From positions 248,001-312,000 of the forward strand of contig CAWFTP010000001.1 of assembly GCA_963818885.1 (NCBI GenBank): a stretch of DNA of 64,000 bases. Reading direction: 5' to 3'. Origin of the DNA: DATFDN01 sp963818885 (GTDB lineage: Bacteria > Pseudomonadota > Alphaproteobacteria > Acetobacterales > Acetobacteraceae). Of this stretch, positions 18,615-27,400 are shown one piece after another (positions within the stretch are counted from its first letter, which is position 1; every line of letters starts with the position of its first letter). The notes under the pieces are model-generated. The model had not been told where the DNA came from. It ran no database searches and was given only the letters and a program-made list of their open reading frames with translations. The position numbers were made by a program, and so were the translations under genes.

Positions 18615-19385
18615 GTGCACAGCATTCTCATCCGCGACGACGGCGCCCCCCTCGCCTATCGCCTGACGACGGGGCGGGGGCCGACGGTCGTCTTCCTCCC
18701 GGGGTTTCGCAGCGACATGACGGGCGACAAGGCAACCCATATCGCCGCTCTTTGCGAGACCCACGGCTGGGCGATGCTGCGTCTTGACTATTCTGGCCAT
18801 GGGGCGAGCGGCGGGCGGTTCGAGGAGGGCTGCATCAGCCGCTGGCGCGATGATGCCTTGTTGCTCATCGACCGGCTCACCTCCGCCCCGCTCGTGCTGA
18901 TCGGCTCCTCGATGGGCGGTTGGATCGCGCTGCTCGTGGCTGTCGCGCGAGCTGACAGGATTGTCGGCCTGATCGGGATCGCGGCGGCACCAGACTTTAC
19001 CGAGCGGCTGATGTGGCAGGCGATGAGCCCCGCGGAACGCGCGAGCCTGCTGCGCGACGGCGTCCTGCACGTGCCGGGCGAATACGGCGAGCCTTACCCG
19101 ATCACCCGGCTCCTGATCGAGGACGGCCGGAACAACCTGCTACTCGACGCGCCCATCATCCTCGATTGCCCGGTTCGCCTGCTCCATGGCCAGCGCGACC
19201 AAGACGTGCCGTGGGAGACGGCGCTGGTTGTCACCGAGCGCATCACCGGCGCGGACGTGCGGACCATCCTGGTCAAGGACGGCGACCACCGCCTGTCCCG
19301 CCCCAATGACCTCGCGCTGCTGGGCGAGACTCTCGCCGCGCTCCTCGCGAGCCAGGAGTGCTGTACAGCAGAAGAGGCCGGTTGA
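18615..19385 (+). CDS. Alpha/beta hydrolase
   Basis: Serine hydrolase of 256 residues, probably cytoplasmic. Visible: VVFLPGFRSDMTGDKA (oxyanion-hole strand), LRLDYSGHGASGG, the nucleophile elbow IGSSMGGW with Ser near 95, the acid region LLHGQRDQDVPW and the catalytic His in VKDGDHRLSRPND. This pattern resembles the ABHD10/palmitoyl-thioesterase-like group of proteobacterial hydrolases that act on esters or thioesters; the natural substrate is unknown. The start GTG 18615 has only a weak ribosome site. It is divergent from the GT4/thrS unit and convergent with hsp20, with a hairpin terminator covering its last codons. Confidence 0.85.
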   Translation: MHSILIRDDGAPLAYRLTTGRGPTVVFLPGFRSDMTGDKATHIAALCETHGWAMLRLDYSGHGASGGRFEEGCISRWRDDALLLIDRLTSAPLVLIGSSMGGWIALLVAVARADRIVGLIGIAAAPDFTERLMWQAMSPAERASLLRDGVLHVPGEYGEPYPITRLLIEDGRNNLLLDAPIILDCPVRLLHGQRDQDVPWETALVVTERITGADVRTILVKDGDHRLSRPNDLALLGETLAALLASQECCTAEEAG

Positions 19386-19396
19386 CCGGCCTCTTC
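19371..19396. terminator. Bidirectional hairpin terminator between hydrolase and hsp20
   Basis: GAAGAGGCCGG, loop TTGA, CCGGCCTCTTC: a perfect 11-bp stem with a 4-base loop, placed between two convergent genes. The left arm includes the last codons of the hydrolase. There is no clear T-run, as is common in GC-rich genomes. Confidence 0.7.
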
Positions 19397-19418
19397 CATG
19401 CTCCGTCGAGTCGGAGAG

Positions 19419-19886
19419 TTACGCCGCTTGGGCGCCCTCAACCGCCGTGTCATTCGCGATCTGCGCGGCCGAGCCGATGGTGATCCGGCGGGGCTTCAGC
19501 GCCTCCGGCACCACGCGTTTCAGGCCGACATGCAGCAGGCCATTGGACAGGTCCGCGCCCTCGACCACGATATGGTCGGCAAGCACGAAGCGGCGCTCGA
19601 ACGCGCGACCGGCGATACCGCGATACAGAAGCTCGGACTTCTCGCCCTCCTGCTTCATGCGGCCGGCAACGAGAAGCGTGTTCTCCTTCACCGTCAGCTC
19701 CAGGTCCTCGGGACCAAAGCCGGCAACCGCCATGGTCAGGCGGTAGGTGTCATCGCCCGTCTTCTCGATGTTGTAGGGGGGATAGCTGGGGGCCTCCGCC
19801 GATGCGGCCGCGGCGTCCACCAAGCGAGCCAGCCGGTCGAAACCGATGGCAGTACGAAAGAGCGGGGCGAAGTCGAGAGTGGTCAT
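19419..19886 (-). CDS. Small heat shock protein, Hsp20/IbpA type
   Basis: ATP-independent holdase chaperone, 155 residues, cytoplasmic, forming large oligomers. MTTLDFAPLFRTAIGFDRL is the conserved IbpA-like N-terminus. The alpha-crystallin domain runs from YPPYNIEKTGDDTYRL through AVAGFGPEDLELTV, the GIAGRAFERRFVLADH strand and GLLHVGLKR, and ends with a basic PRRITIG tail. The ATG at 19886 is preceded by a perfect AGGAGGT six bases upstream; the open frame to 19910 is ignored. The 5' leader (19887-19981) looks like a ROSE RNA thermometer and a heat-shock-like promoter lies before it. It is a single-gene unit between rpmE and the terminator at 19371. Confidence 0.93.
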   Translation of the reverse strand: MTTLDFAPLFRTAIGFDRLARLVDAAAASAEAPSYPPYNIEKTGDDTYRLTMAVAGFGPEDLELTVKENTLLVAGRMKQEGEKSELLYRGIAGRAFERRFVLADHIVVEGADLSNGLLHVGLKRVVPEALKPRRITIGSAAQIANDTAVEGAQAA

Positions 19887-19981
19887 TCTAAACCTCCTGA
19901 GGGATAGCAAGGTTTCAGTCTGAGGCCGCCACCAGGGCCGGCCTCATGATCACGCTCTGGAACCCGTAAGGCGTTCCAGAC
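19887..19981 (-). ncRNA. ROSE-like RNA thermometer in the hsp20 leader
   Basis: Read on the minus strand, the leader folds into three consecutive hairpins. I: TCTGGAAC, 9-base loop, GTTCCAGA (perfect 8-bp stem). II: TGAGGCC, loop, GGCCTCA. III: AAACCTTGCTATCCC opposite TCAGGAGGTTT, where the Shine-Dalgarno AGGAGG is paired with TTGCT and AAACC. The TTGCT opposite the Shine-Dalgarno in the last hairpin before a small heat shock gene is the hallmark of the ROSE family known from rhizobia: the weak helix melts on heating and frees the ribosome site. Folding was done by eye. Confidence 0.75.
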
Positions 19982-19987
19982 CCCTCA

Positions 19988-20016
19988 GAGATAGCTTAGG
20001 TATTCGCCCGTTCAAG
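19988..20016 (-). promoter_or_regulatory. Candidate heat-shock (RpoH-type) promoter of hsp20
   Basis: On the minus strand CTTGAA (20016-20011) is followed after 16 bases by CTATCT (19994-19989), close to the alphaproteobacterial RpoH pattern. It begins 9 bases past the rpmE stop and directly before the ROSE-like leader. The -10 match is only moderate. Confidence 0.35.
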
Positions 20017-20024
20017 GCCTCGCG

Positions 20025-20249
20025 CTAGGTCTTCAGCCCGAGACCGGCGAACCGCTTGTTGAACTTCGCCACCTGCCCGCCGGTGTCGATCAGCCGCTGC
20101 TGGCCGGTCCACGCCGGATGCGACTTCGGATCGATGTCGAGGCGCAGCGTGTCACCCTCCTTGCCCCAGCAGGTGCGGGTCTTGAACTGCGTTCCGTCGG
20201 TCATCACGACGGTCACCTCGTGATAGGCGGGATGGATGCCGGATTTCAT
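20025..20249 (-). CDS. rpmE: 50S ribosomal protein L31 (C-minus form)
   Basis: Structural protein of the large ribosomal subunit at the central protuberance, 74 residues: MKSGIHPAYHEVTVVMTDG, then PKSHPAWTGQQRLIDTGG and VAKFNKRFAGLGLK. The zinc-binding cysteines of the C-plus form are absent (DPKSHPAW where CSKCHPF would be; the single Cys in RTCWGKEG is not part of a site). The longer alphaproteobacterial type with the TRTCWGKEGD insert fits the host. ATG 20249 has AGGAGC upstream. It stands alone between the Spy-like gene and hsp20. Confidence 0.95.
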   Translation of the reverse strand: MKSGIHPAYHEVTVVMTDGTQFKTRTCWGKEGDTLRLDIDPKSHPAWTGQQRLIDTGGQVAKFNKRFAGLGLKT

Positions 20250-20337
20250 GGGAAAGCTCCTGAAGAAGGAGCAGCCGATGCCGACCGGCCGCCCGAGCGG
20301 CGCGTTCTAGCGTCCTCGGGCGGCGGTGGAAAGTACC

Positions 20338-20841
20338 TCAGTGGGCGCCGGTGTGGTGGACCGCGGCGCGCCTCGCCACATTGCGGAACATCTGGTCAGC
20401 CACCTGCTGCTGTTGAGGCGACAGCGCTCCATAGAGTTGCTCGAACTGCTGCTCCAAGGCTTGCATATCCTGCGCCCGTTGCATGTCGATCTTGACGAAG
20501 GACTCCATGCTCTGGACCGCGTTCATCGACCCGATCTGATCGGCACGCTCGTGGAATGCCGCGTCCAACTTGTTGGCATTGTCGATCGAGGCCTGCGCGA
20601 ATTGGTTCCACACAGCCTGCTGAGACTGGGTGATTCCCAGCCGCTTGTGCATCCAGGCGAGCCGCTGCTCCGTGCGTTGACCCTCGGTCGCCGCGTGGGA
20701 TCGGCTCGACGAAGGCGACGGTGACGTCGCCTGCTCCGATGGGGTGCTCTGCGCCGATTGGGCGAAGGCAAGGGGGGGTGCGCTCCCGGCAGCCAAGGCA
20801 CACAGGCTGGCAGCGAAAGCAAGAGTGCTGAGTCGCATCAT
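20338..20841 (-). CDS. Periplasmic Spy/LTXXQ-family protein
   Basis: Predicted periplasmic, helical stress-associated protein of about 167 residues. A Sec signal peptide is clear (MMRLSTLAFAASLCALAAGS...LAFAQS). A Ser/Thr/Pro-rich low-complexity stretch follows, then a helical domain with HKRLGITQSQQAVWNQFAQ and a second repeat around LYGALSPQQQQVADQMF. These L-T/S-x-x-Q helices are the mark of the Spy/CpxP-like family, whose members act as ATP-independent chaperones or metal-stress sensors. The role here is inferred. GGAG lies about 12 bases before ATG 20841; ATG 20838 is an equal choice. Single gene, divergent from the SDR at 21020. Confidence 0.8.
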   Translation of the reverse strand: MMRLSTLAFAASLCALAAGSAPPLAFAQSAQSTPSEQATSPSPSSSRSHAATEGQRTEQRLAWMHKRLGITQSQQAVWNQFAQASIDNANKLDAAFHERADQIGSMNAVQSMESFVKIDMQRAQDMQALEQQFEQLYGALSPQQQQVADQMFRNVARRAAVHHTGAH

Positions 20842-21019
20842 GATGGGGAAAGCTCCGTAAATCGTCACGTCCGCCATGTGCACCCCAACTGTGCAGCGAC
20901 CATGGCAGGGAGCGGCGGAAAAGCCTGAACTCTCCGCCATGCGCGTCACAGCTTCGCGCGTGAGCCGGTTGCAGGCCTTTCAGGACAGCCCTAGCGTTCC
21001 GCCAACCGATGGAGGGGCA

Positions 21020-21772
21020 ATGCGACTTCAAGGCAAGAGCGCGATCGTGACGGGCGCCGGGGGCGGGTTCGGCGAGGGGATCGCACGCCGCTTCGCCGCC
21101 GAAGGCGCGCGCGTCGTCGTCGCCGACGTCAACCTCGACGCGGCACGTCGCGTGGCGGAGGATCTCGGGGCCAACGCAATGGCGGCGGGAGGCGACGTAA
21201 GCCGCGGCCCCGACGTGCAGGCGATTGTGCAGGCCGCGATCGACCGGTTCGGGAGTCTCGACATCGTCGTGAACAATGCCGGAACGACGCATCGCAACCG
21301 CCCGATGCTGGAGGTCGACGAGGCGACCTTCGACCGTGTCTTCGCGGTGAACGTGAAGTCAATCTACTGGATGGCCCAGGCCGCTTTGCCCGTCTTGCGC
21401 CGGCAGGGACGCGGCGGCTCGATCATCAATATCGGCAGTAGCGCCGGCATCAGCCCTCGCCCCGGCCTCGTCTGGTATAACGGCACCAAGGGCGCGGTGA
21501 ACACGATCACCAAGGCGATGGCGCTCGAGCTCGCCAAGGAGAACATCCGCGTCAACTCGATTTGCCCGGTCATTGGCGCGACCGGACTGACCGCGGAGTT
21601 CATGGGCGGCGAGGACACCGAGGAGATTCGCGCCCGCTTCATCGCCAGCGTGCCGATCGGGCGGATGAGCACCGCCGCCGATATCGCCAACGCCTGTGTC
21701 TGGCTCGCCGAGGACGCATCGAGCTTCATCACTGGGGTGCTGCTACCCGTCGATGGCGGCCGGACGGCGTGA
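21020..21772 (+). CDS. Short-chain dehydrogenase/reductase (FabG-like/glucose-dehydrogenase-like)
   Basis: NAD(P)-dependent oxidoreductase, 250 residues, cytoplasmic. TGAGGGFGEG at 11-20 replaces the usual GIG by GFG, as in a known SDR subgroup; Asp36 ends beta-2; NNAG at 85-88; Ser near 140; Tyr153/Lys157 in WYNGTKGAVN; and the C-terminal FITGVLLPVDGG typical of FabG-like enzymes. ATG 21020 follows GGAGGGG, so the earlier frame start at 20876 is rejected. Its end overlaps or abuts the pyridoxal kinase gene, so they may be co-transcribed. Substrate unknown. Confidence 0.88.
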   Translation: MRLQGKSAIVTGAGGGFGEGIARRFAAEGARVVVADVNLDAARRVAEDLGANAMAAGGDVSRGPDVQAIVQAAIDRFGSLDIVVNNAGTTHRNRPMLEVDEATFDRVFAVNVKSIYWMAQAALPVLRRQGRGGSIINIGSSAGISPRPGLVWYNGTKGAVNTITKAMALELAKENIRVNSICPVIGATGLTAEFMGGEDTEEIRARFIASVPIGRMSTAADIANACVWLAEDASSFITGVLLPVDGGRTA

Positions 21773-21782
21773 ACGCCTCGCG

Positions 21783-22643
21783 TTGAACATCCTGTCGATC
21801 CAGTCCTGGGTCGCCTATGGCCATGTCGGCAACGCCGCGGCGCTATTCCCGCTGCAGCGGCTGGGCGCGGAGGTCTGGGCGATCAACACGGTCCAGTTCT
21901 CTAACCATCCCGGGTACGGGACGTGGCGGGGCGAGGTCTTTCCCGGCGAGGCGACCGGCGCGCTGGTTGACGGTATTGCCGCGCTCGACGCACTTGCCCG
22001 CTGCGACGCGGTGCTATCCGGCTATCTGGGAAACCACGGCAGCGGTCTTGCCGTGCTGAATGCGGTGGCGAACGTCCGCGCCGTAAATCCTTCCGCCCTG
22101 TATTGCTGCGACCCGGTTCTCGGGGATGATCGCGCTGGGTTATATGTTCGCCCCGGCCTTCCCGAGCTGGTGCGCGACCGCCTTCTCCCGGCCGCCGACA
22201 TCGCGACACCCAACCGGTTCGAGCTTGAGTGGCTGACCGGCATCGCCTGCACAACGGCACAGGCAGCCAAAGCGGCGCTCCACCGATTAGCGTCACGGAT
22301 GACGTGTGGCGGGCCGCGGTCCGTCCTTGCGACGGGTCTCCGCCTCGAGGAGACCCCCCCGGACCACGTCGACATGCTGGTCGGAGAGGGCGGCCAGTAT
22401 CATCTCCTCCGGACGCCGCTCCTGCCGCTCGACGTCAATGGCGCCGGTGACGTCCTGGCGGCGTTGTTCCTGCTTCATCGCCTCGCGGGTGGCGATGCGC
22501 CGACTGCGATGGCCCGCGCAGCATCATCGCTGTTCGGCATTCTTCGGCGCACCGCAGAGCTGGGCAGCCACGAGCTCGCCCTGATCGCCGCCCAGGAGGA
22601 GCTGGTCACTCCCAGCACACGGTTCGCCCCGGTGGCTTGCTGA
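21783..22643 (+). CDS. pdxY: Pyridoxal kinase (PdxY-like), TTG start
   Basis: Phosphorylates pyridoxal in the vitamin B6 salvage route; ribokinase fold, cytoplasmic, 286 residues. NILSIQSWVAYGHVGNAAA, FPLQRLGAEVWAINTVQFSNHPGYG, YCCDPVLGDD, ATPNRFELEWLTG and the anion-hole DVNGAGDVLAALF are all diagnostic. The family begins MNILSIQS, so TTG 21783 is the best start; an ATG at 21753 would overlap the preceding SDR by 20 bases and add ten non-conserved residues. The stop at 22641-22643 lies near the exporter. The B6 role is well supported; whether it acts on pyridoxal or a related alcohol is inferred from family. Confidence 0.88.
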   Translation: MNILSIQSWVAYGHVGNAAALFPLQRLGAEVWAINTVQFSNHPGYGTWRGEVFPGEATGALVDGIAALDALARCDAVLSGYLGNHGSGLAVLNAVANVRAVNPSALYCCDPVLGDDRAGLYVRPGLPELVRDRLLPAADIATPNRFELEWLTGIACTTAQAAKAALHRLASRMTCGGPRSVLATGLRLEETPPDHVDMLVGEGGQYHLLRTPLLPLDVNGAGDVLAALFLLHRLAGGDAPTAMARAASSLFGILRRTAELGSHELALIAAQEELVTPSTRFAPVAC

Positions 22644-22720
22644 GCACCAGTCAGGTGCTGCCCCGTTCCCGCCACAGGACGGTGCGAATACACTGTCGGG
22701 GGACGAGCGCGGACGAGTCG

Positions 22721-24493
22721 ATGCGTTTTCTCAAGCTGTACTGGCGGACGCTGCGCCTGCTGGGATCGGACTGGAAAGTCGCGGTCCTGCTTTGCCTCGG
22801 AAGCGCAATGGTTGCCGGCCTCCAGTTCCTCGATCCGGTCCTGTTCGGACGGGTGATCGGACTGCTCGCCGATTCGGATCAGCTCCGCCACGATGTGCTG
22901 TGGCAGCAGGCGACCGTGCTGCTGAGCATCTGGGCCGGCGTCGGCGTTGCGGGGATCGCCTCGAACATGGCGACCGCCCTGCAGGGGGAGCGGCTCGCGC
23001 ATCGCAACCGCATCAAGGCCATCGGCCGCTATTTCAGCCACGTGTTGGGCCTGCCGCTTTCCTTCCACGGCGACATCCATTCCGGGCGTCTCATGAAGGT
23101 TATGATCGCGGGTGCCGACAGCATGTTCGCGATCTGGCTGGTCTTCTTTCGCGACCAGCTGGCCACGATCGCCTCGGTCGTCGTCCTGTTGCCGCTGACC
23201 CTCCTGATGAACTGGCGGCTCTCGATCTGCCTTTTCCTGCTGGTCATCGTCTTCATCGCGGTGACGAGCTTCGTGGTCAGCCGCACGCAGGCCGGACAGC
23301 GGCGTGCCGAGGGCGCCAATTCGCGCCTCGCGGGGACGGTGTCGGACGCGCTTGGCAACATCATGGTCGTGCAGTCATTCACCAGGCTTGCGGCCGAACG
23401 TCGCCTGTTCGGCGATATCGCCCAGGAGGTGATCGCGCATCAGTTTCCGGTGTTGAACTGGTGGGCGGTGGTCAACGTGCTGACCCGCGGTGCAAGCACG
23501 ATCGCGGTGATTTCGATTGTCGTCGTGGGAACGATCCTGCACCTGCAGGGCGAGGCAGAGGTCTCGGAGGTTGTCAGCTTCATGGGCTTCGCGACCCTGC
23601 TGATCAGCCGGCTGGAGGCGGCGGTGAATTTTTCCGCCAACCTGTTCTTCCGCGCTCCGCAGATCGAGGAGTTCTTCGCCGTGCTCGACGCGCAGAGTTC
23701 GGTCCCCGAGGCGGCGGGCGCTCGCCGGCTGGAGGCGACGAAGGGCGAGGTCGTGTTCGACGACGTCTCATTCGCCTATCCGGGCGGACAGAACGTGCTT
23801 AACAGCGTGGAGTTCACCGCACAGCCCGGAACGGCGGTGGCATTGGTCGGGCCGACGGGGGCGGGCAAGTCGACCGTGATGGCGCTGCTGCAGCGCCTGT
23901 GGGACCCCACGGAGGGACGCATCCTGATCGACGGCCAGGACATCAGGACCGTGACCCTGGAAAGCCTACGCGCGTCGATCGGCGTCGTTTTCCAGGAAAG
24001 CATGCTGTTCAACCGCTCGATCCGCGACAACCTGCTGGTCGGCCGGCCGGATGCAACACAGGAGGAGATCGAGCACGCCTGCCGGCTCGCCGACGCGCAC
24101 GATTTCATCATGCGCCAGCAACGCGGCTACGATACGCTGATCGGCGAGCGGGGCTCGACCCTGTCGGGCGGCCAGCGCCAGCGGCTCGCGATCGCCCGCG
24201 CACTGCTGAAGAACCCGCCTATCCTGATCCTGGACGAGGCGACGAGCGCGCTGGATGCGGCGACCGAGGCACGCGTCAGCCGGGCGCTGCGCAACCTGAT
24301 GCATGGCCGAACCACCTTCATCATCGCCCATCGCCTTTCGACCGTACGCGATGCGGACGACATATTGGTCTTCGAGGCGGGGAGGATTGTCGAACGCGGC
24401 ACGTTCGAGACACTGCTGTCGCATGATGGGGTCTTCGCCGCACTGGTGAGGACTCAGCTCGCGGCGGCGCCACCGGTCCTGGCGCCTGCCTGA
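22721..24493 (+). CDS. ABC exporter, NdvA/ChvA-like glucan exporter type (permease-ATPase fusion)
   Basis: Half-transporter of 590 residues acting as a homodimer in the inner membrane. Six membrane helices occupy about 1-310 (first: VAVLLCLGSAMVAGLQFLDPVLFGRVIGLLA in pieces). The ATPase domain has Walker A GPTGAGKST, Q-loop VVFQESMLFNRS, signature LSGGQRQR, Walker B ILILDEATSALD and the H-loop IIAHRLSTV. The N-terminal YWRTLRLLGSDWK and DPVLFGR pattern resembles NdvA/ChvA, exporters of cyclic beta-1,2-glucan; no ndvB-type synthase is in the window, so the substrate is an inference. ATG 22721 begins MRFLKLYWRTLRLLG; the frame from 22637 is not preferred. Tail-to-tail with dnaE, 6 bp apart. Confidence 0.87.
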   Translation: MRFLKLYWRTLRLLGSDWKVAVLLCLGSAMVAGLQFLDPVLFGRVIGLLADSDQLRHDVLWQQATVLLSIWAGVGVAGIASNMATALQGERLAHRNRIKAIGRYFSHVLGLPLSFHGDIHSGRLMKVMIAGADSMFAIWLVFFRDQLATIASVVVLLPLTLLMNWRLSICLFLLVIVFIAVTSFVVSRTQAGQRRAEGANSRLAGTVSDALGNIMVVQSFTRLAAERRLFGDIAQEVIAHQFPVLNWWAVVNVLTRGASTIAVISIVVVGTILHLQGEAEVSEVVSFMGFATLLISRLEAAVNFSANLFFRAPQIEEFFAVLDAQSSVPEAAGARRLEATKGEVVFDDVSFAYPGGQNVLNSVEFTAQPGTAVALVGPTGAGKSTVMALLQRLWDPTEGRILIDGQDIRTVTLESLRASIGVVFQESMLFNRSIRDNLLVGRPDATQEEIEHACRLADAHDFIMRQQRGYDTLIGERGSTLSGGQRQRLAIARALLKNPPILILDEATSALDAATEARVSRALRNLMHGRTTFIIAHRLSTVRDADDILVFEAGRIVERGTFETLLSHDGVFAALVRTQLAAAPPVLAPA

Positions 24494-24499
24494 GCGGTC

Positions 24500-27400
24500 C
24501 TACAACTCCTCAAGCCGGGCAATCCCGGTCACTTGCAGCAATGCCTGGGTAAGCTTCGGCGTCACGTTGAACCCGCCCGGCAGCAGGATTTCGACATCCT
24601 GCGAATCGCCTATGCGAGGAATCAGCGTCACCCGTCCCATACCCCTACCCTCGCGATCCAGCAGCACGCGTATGTGGCCGATCGCTTCGGTTCGCTCCAG
24701 CCACACGCGCAAGCTGGTCCCGACCTCAGAGGCCGCCTCGTCGAGGAGCGCTATCTCTTGCGCCGTCAGACGGATCGCCTCCGCTTGCACCTGGGCGTCG
24801 AGCGTGATCAGCACGTGCGTTCCGTCTTTCAGCATATCGCCGGCACGGGCGAGCACTTCGCTGAACACCGTCACCTCGCAGGAGCCGGAAGCGTCCGAAA
24901 TGCGGACCCACGCCATCCTCGAGCCTGTGCGCGTCGGGCGGACTTTCGAGTTGACGATCGTGCCGGCGATCCTGAACCGCCCGCCGTCCCGCGCACGCGC
25001 GGGCAGGTCCTTTGTGCTGACGACGCCGAGCCGGCGAAGCACCTGCTTGTAGGCATCCAGCGGATGGGCGGTGAGGTGAAAGCCGATCGCCTCCGCCTCG
25101 TAACCCAAGCCGTCCAGTTCCGGCCAGGCGGGGGTCGCTGGCAGGTGCAAGGGCTCGGGAGCACCCTCGTTGCCTGAGGCGCCGAAGAAGAAGCCGACCT
25201 GGCCCGATTGCCTCTCGTCGGCCACCATCTGCGCCCGGCGCAGGATCATCTCGGCACCGGCGACAATTCGGGCGCGGTTGTCGTCGAGTGAATCGAACGC
25301 GCCGGCGCGCGCGAGATTTTCGATCTGCCCGCGATTGAGCTGGCGCGGATCGACGCGGGCGGCGAAATCGGCGACATCCGCGAACGGGCGAGCTCCGCGC
25401 GCCGCGACGATCGCTTCCATCGCCGCCATGCCGACCTTCTTCACGGCCGCGAGGCCATAGCGGATCGCAAGATGCCCATCCTCCTGCCTCTCCACCGCGA
25501 AGTCGGCTTGCGAGCGGTTGATGTCGGGCGGCAGCAGCGCGATTCCCATCCGCTCGGCCTCCTGCTTCAGCGCGGCGAGGCGATCGGTGTTGGTGATCGC
25601 GAGGCTCATGCAGGCGGCGATGAACGCCTCCGGATGATTGGCCTTCATCCAGGCGGTGTGATAGGCGACCAGCGCGTACGCGGCGGCATGGGACTTGTTG
25701 AAGCCGTAATCGGCGAACTTGGCCATGAGGTCGAACACCTCGACGGCCTTCGTCTCCTCGATCCCGTTCGCGACAGCGCCGTCCACGAATGTCTTGCGCT
25801 GGGCCTCCATCTCGGAACGAATCTTCTTGCCCATCGCGCGTCGGAGCAGGTCGGCAGAGCCCAGGCTGTAGTTCGCCATGCGCTGGGCAATCTGCATGAC
25901 CTGTTCCTGATAGACCATGATCCCGTAGGTCTCTTGCAGGATGTCATGAATCGAGGGATGCGGCGCCTCCCACGGCTCGCCATGCTTGCGCCGGGCGTAG
26001 TCGGGAATGTTCGCCATCGGCCCCGGCCGGTAGAGTGCGTTGAGCGCGACGAGATCCTCAAACCGGTCCGGACGCGTCTGGCGCAACGCGTCGCGCATGC
26101 CCTGGCCTTCAAACTGGAACACGCCGCCCGCATCACCGCGCGCTAGCATCTCGTACGTCCTGGCATCATCAAGCGACACCCGGGCCAGATCGACCTCGGC
26201 CCCCTGCGCGCGCAGATGGCCGACGGCGCGTTCCAGGATCGTCAGCGTGGTAAGGCCGAGAAAGTCGAACTTCACCAGGCCCGCCTGCTCGACGTGCTTC
26301 ATCGAGTACTGCGTCACCAGGAAGTCGGAGCGCGGGTCACGGTAGAGCGGCACCAACTCGACCAGCGGGCGGTCGCCGATCACGATCCCCGCGGCATGAG
26401 TGGAGGCATGGCGGTACAGGCCCTCAACCTGCTGGGCGATCTCCAGCAATCGGCGTACCGCCTCGTCATCGTCGCGCATCTGCGCGAGGCGTGGCTCCCC
26501 TTCGATCGCTTGGGCGAGCGTCACGGGCTTCGCGGGATTGTTGGGAATCAGCTCGGCGACCCGGTTCACCTGACCGAACGGCAGGCCAAGCACGCGCCCT
26601 ACGTCGCGCACCGCGGCGCGCGCCTGCAGCTTGCCGTAGGTAATGATCTGCGCGACGCGATCGGCGCCGTACTCGTTGCGGACATACTCGATGACTCGAT
26701 CGCGCCCCTCCTGGCAGAAATCGATGTCGAAATCCGGCATCGACACGCGCTCGGGGTTCAGGAAGCGCTCGAACAGCAGATCGAAGCGGATCGGGTCGAT
26801 GTCGGTGATGGTCAGCGCCCACGCCACCAGCGATCCGGCCCCCGAGCCCCGCCCCGGTCCCACGGGCACGCCGCGCGCTTTGGCCCACTGGATGAAGTCG
26901 GCGACGATCAGGAAGTAGCCGGCGAATCCCATCGAAACGATGACGCCGAGCTCGTATTCCAGCCGCTCCGCATAGCGCGCGCGGGTTGGCGCGTCCGCGC
27001 CCATCGCCGCGAGCCGCCGCTCCAGCCCCTCGCGCGCCATGGCGGCCACTGTCTCCTCCTCGGTCTGGCCGGGGCGCACCTTGGGGCAGACAGGCAGTAG
27101 CGGCTTGCGCGGCTCCGCCATGATCGCGCAGCGGCGGGCGATCGCGAGCGTGTTGTCGCACGCCTCCGGCAGATCCGCGAAGAGCAGGCGCATGTCGGAG
27201 GTACGCTTGAACCAGTGCTCCGGCGTCACGCGCCGCCGCTCCACGTCGGACAGCAGTCGTCCTTCAGCGATGCACATCAGCGCGTCGTGCGCGGCATGCA
27301 TTTCGGGCGTGGCGAAATAGCAGTCGTTAGCCGCCACCAAGGGGAGCCCAACAACGTCCGCAAGCCCGATCAGGCCCGGTTCGATCGCCCTGTCCGTCGC

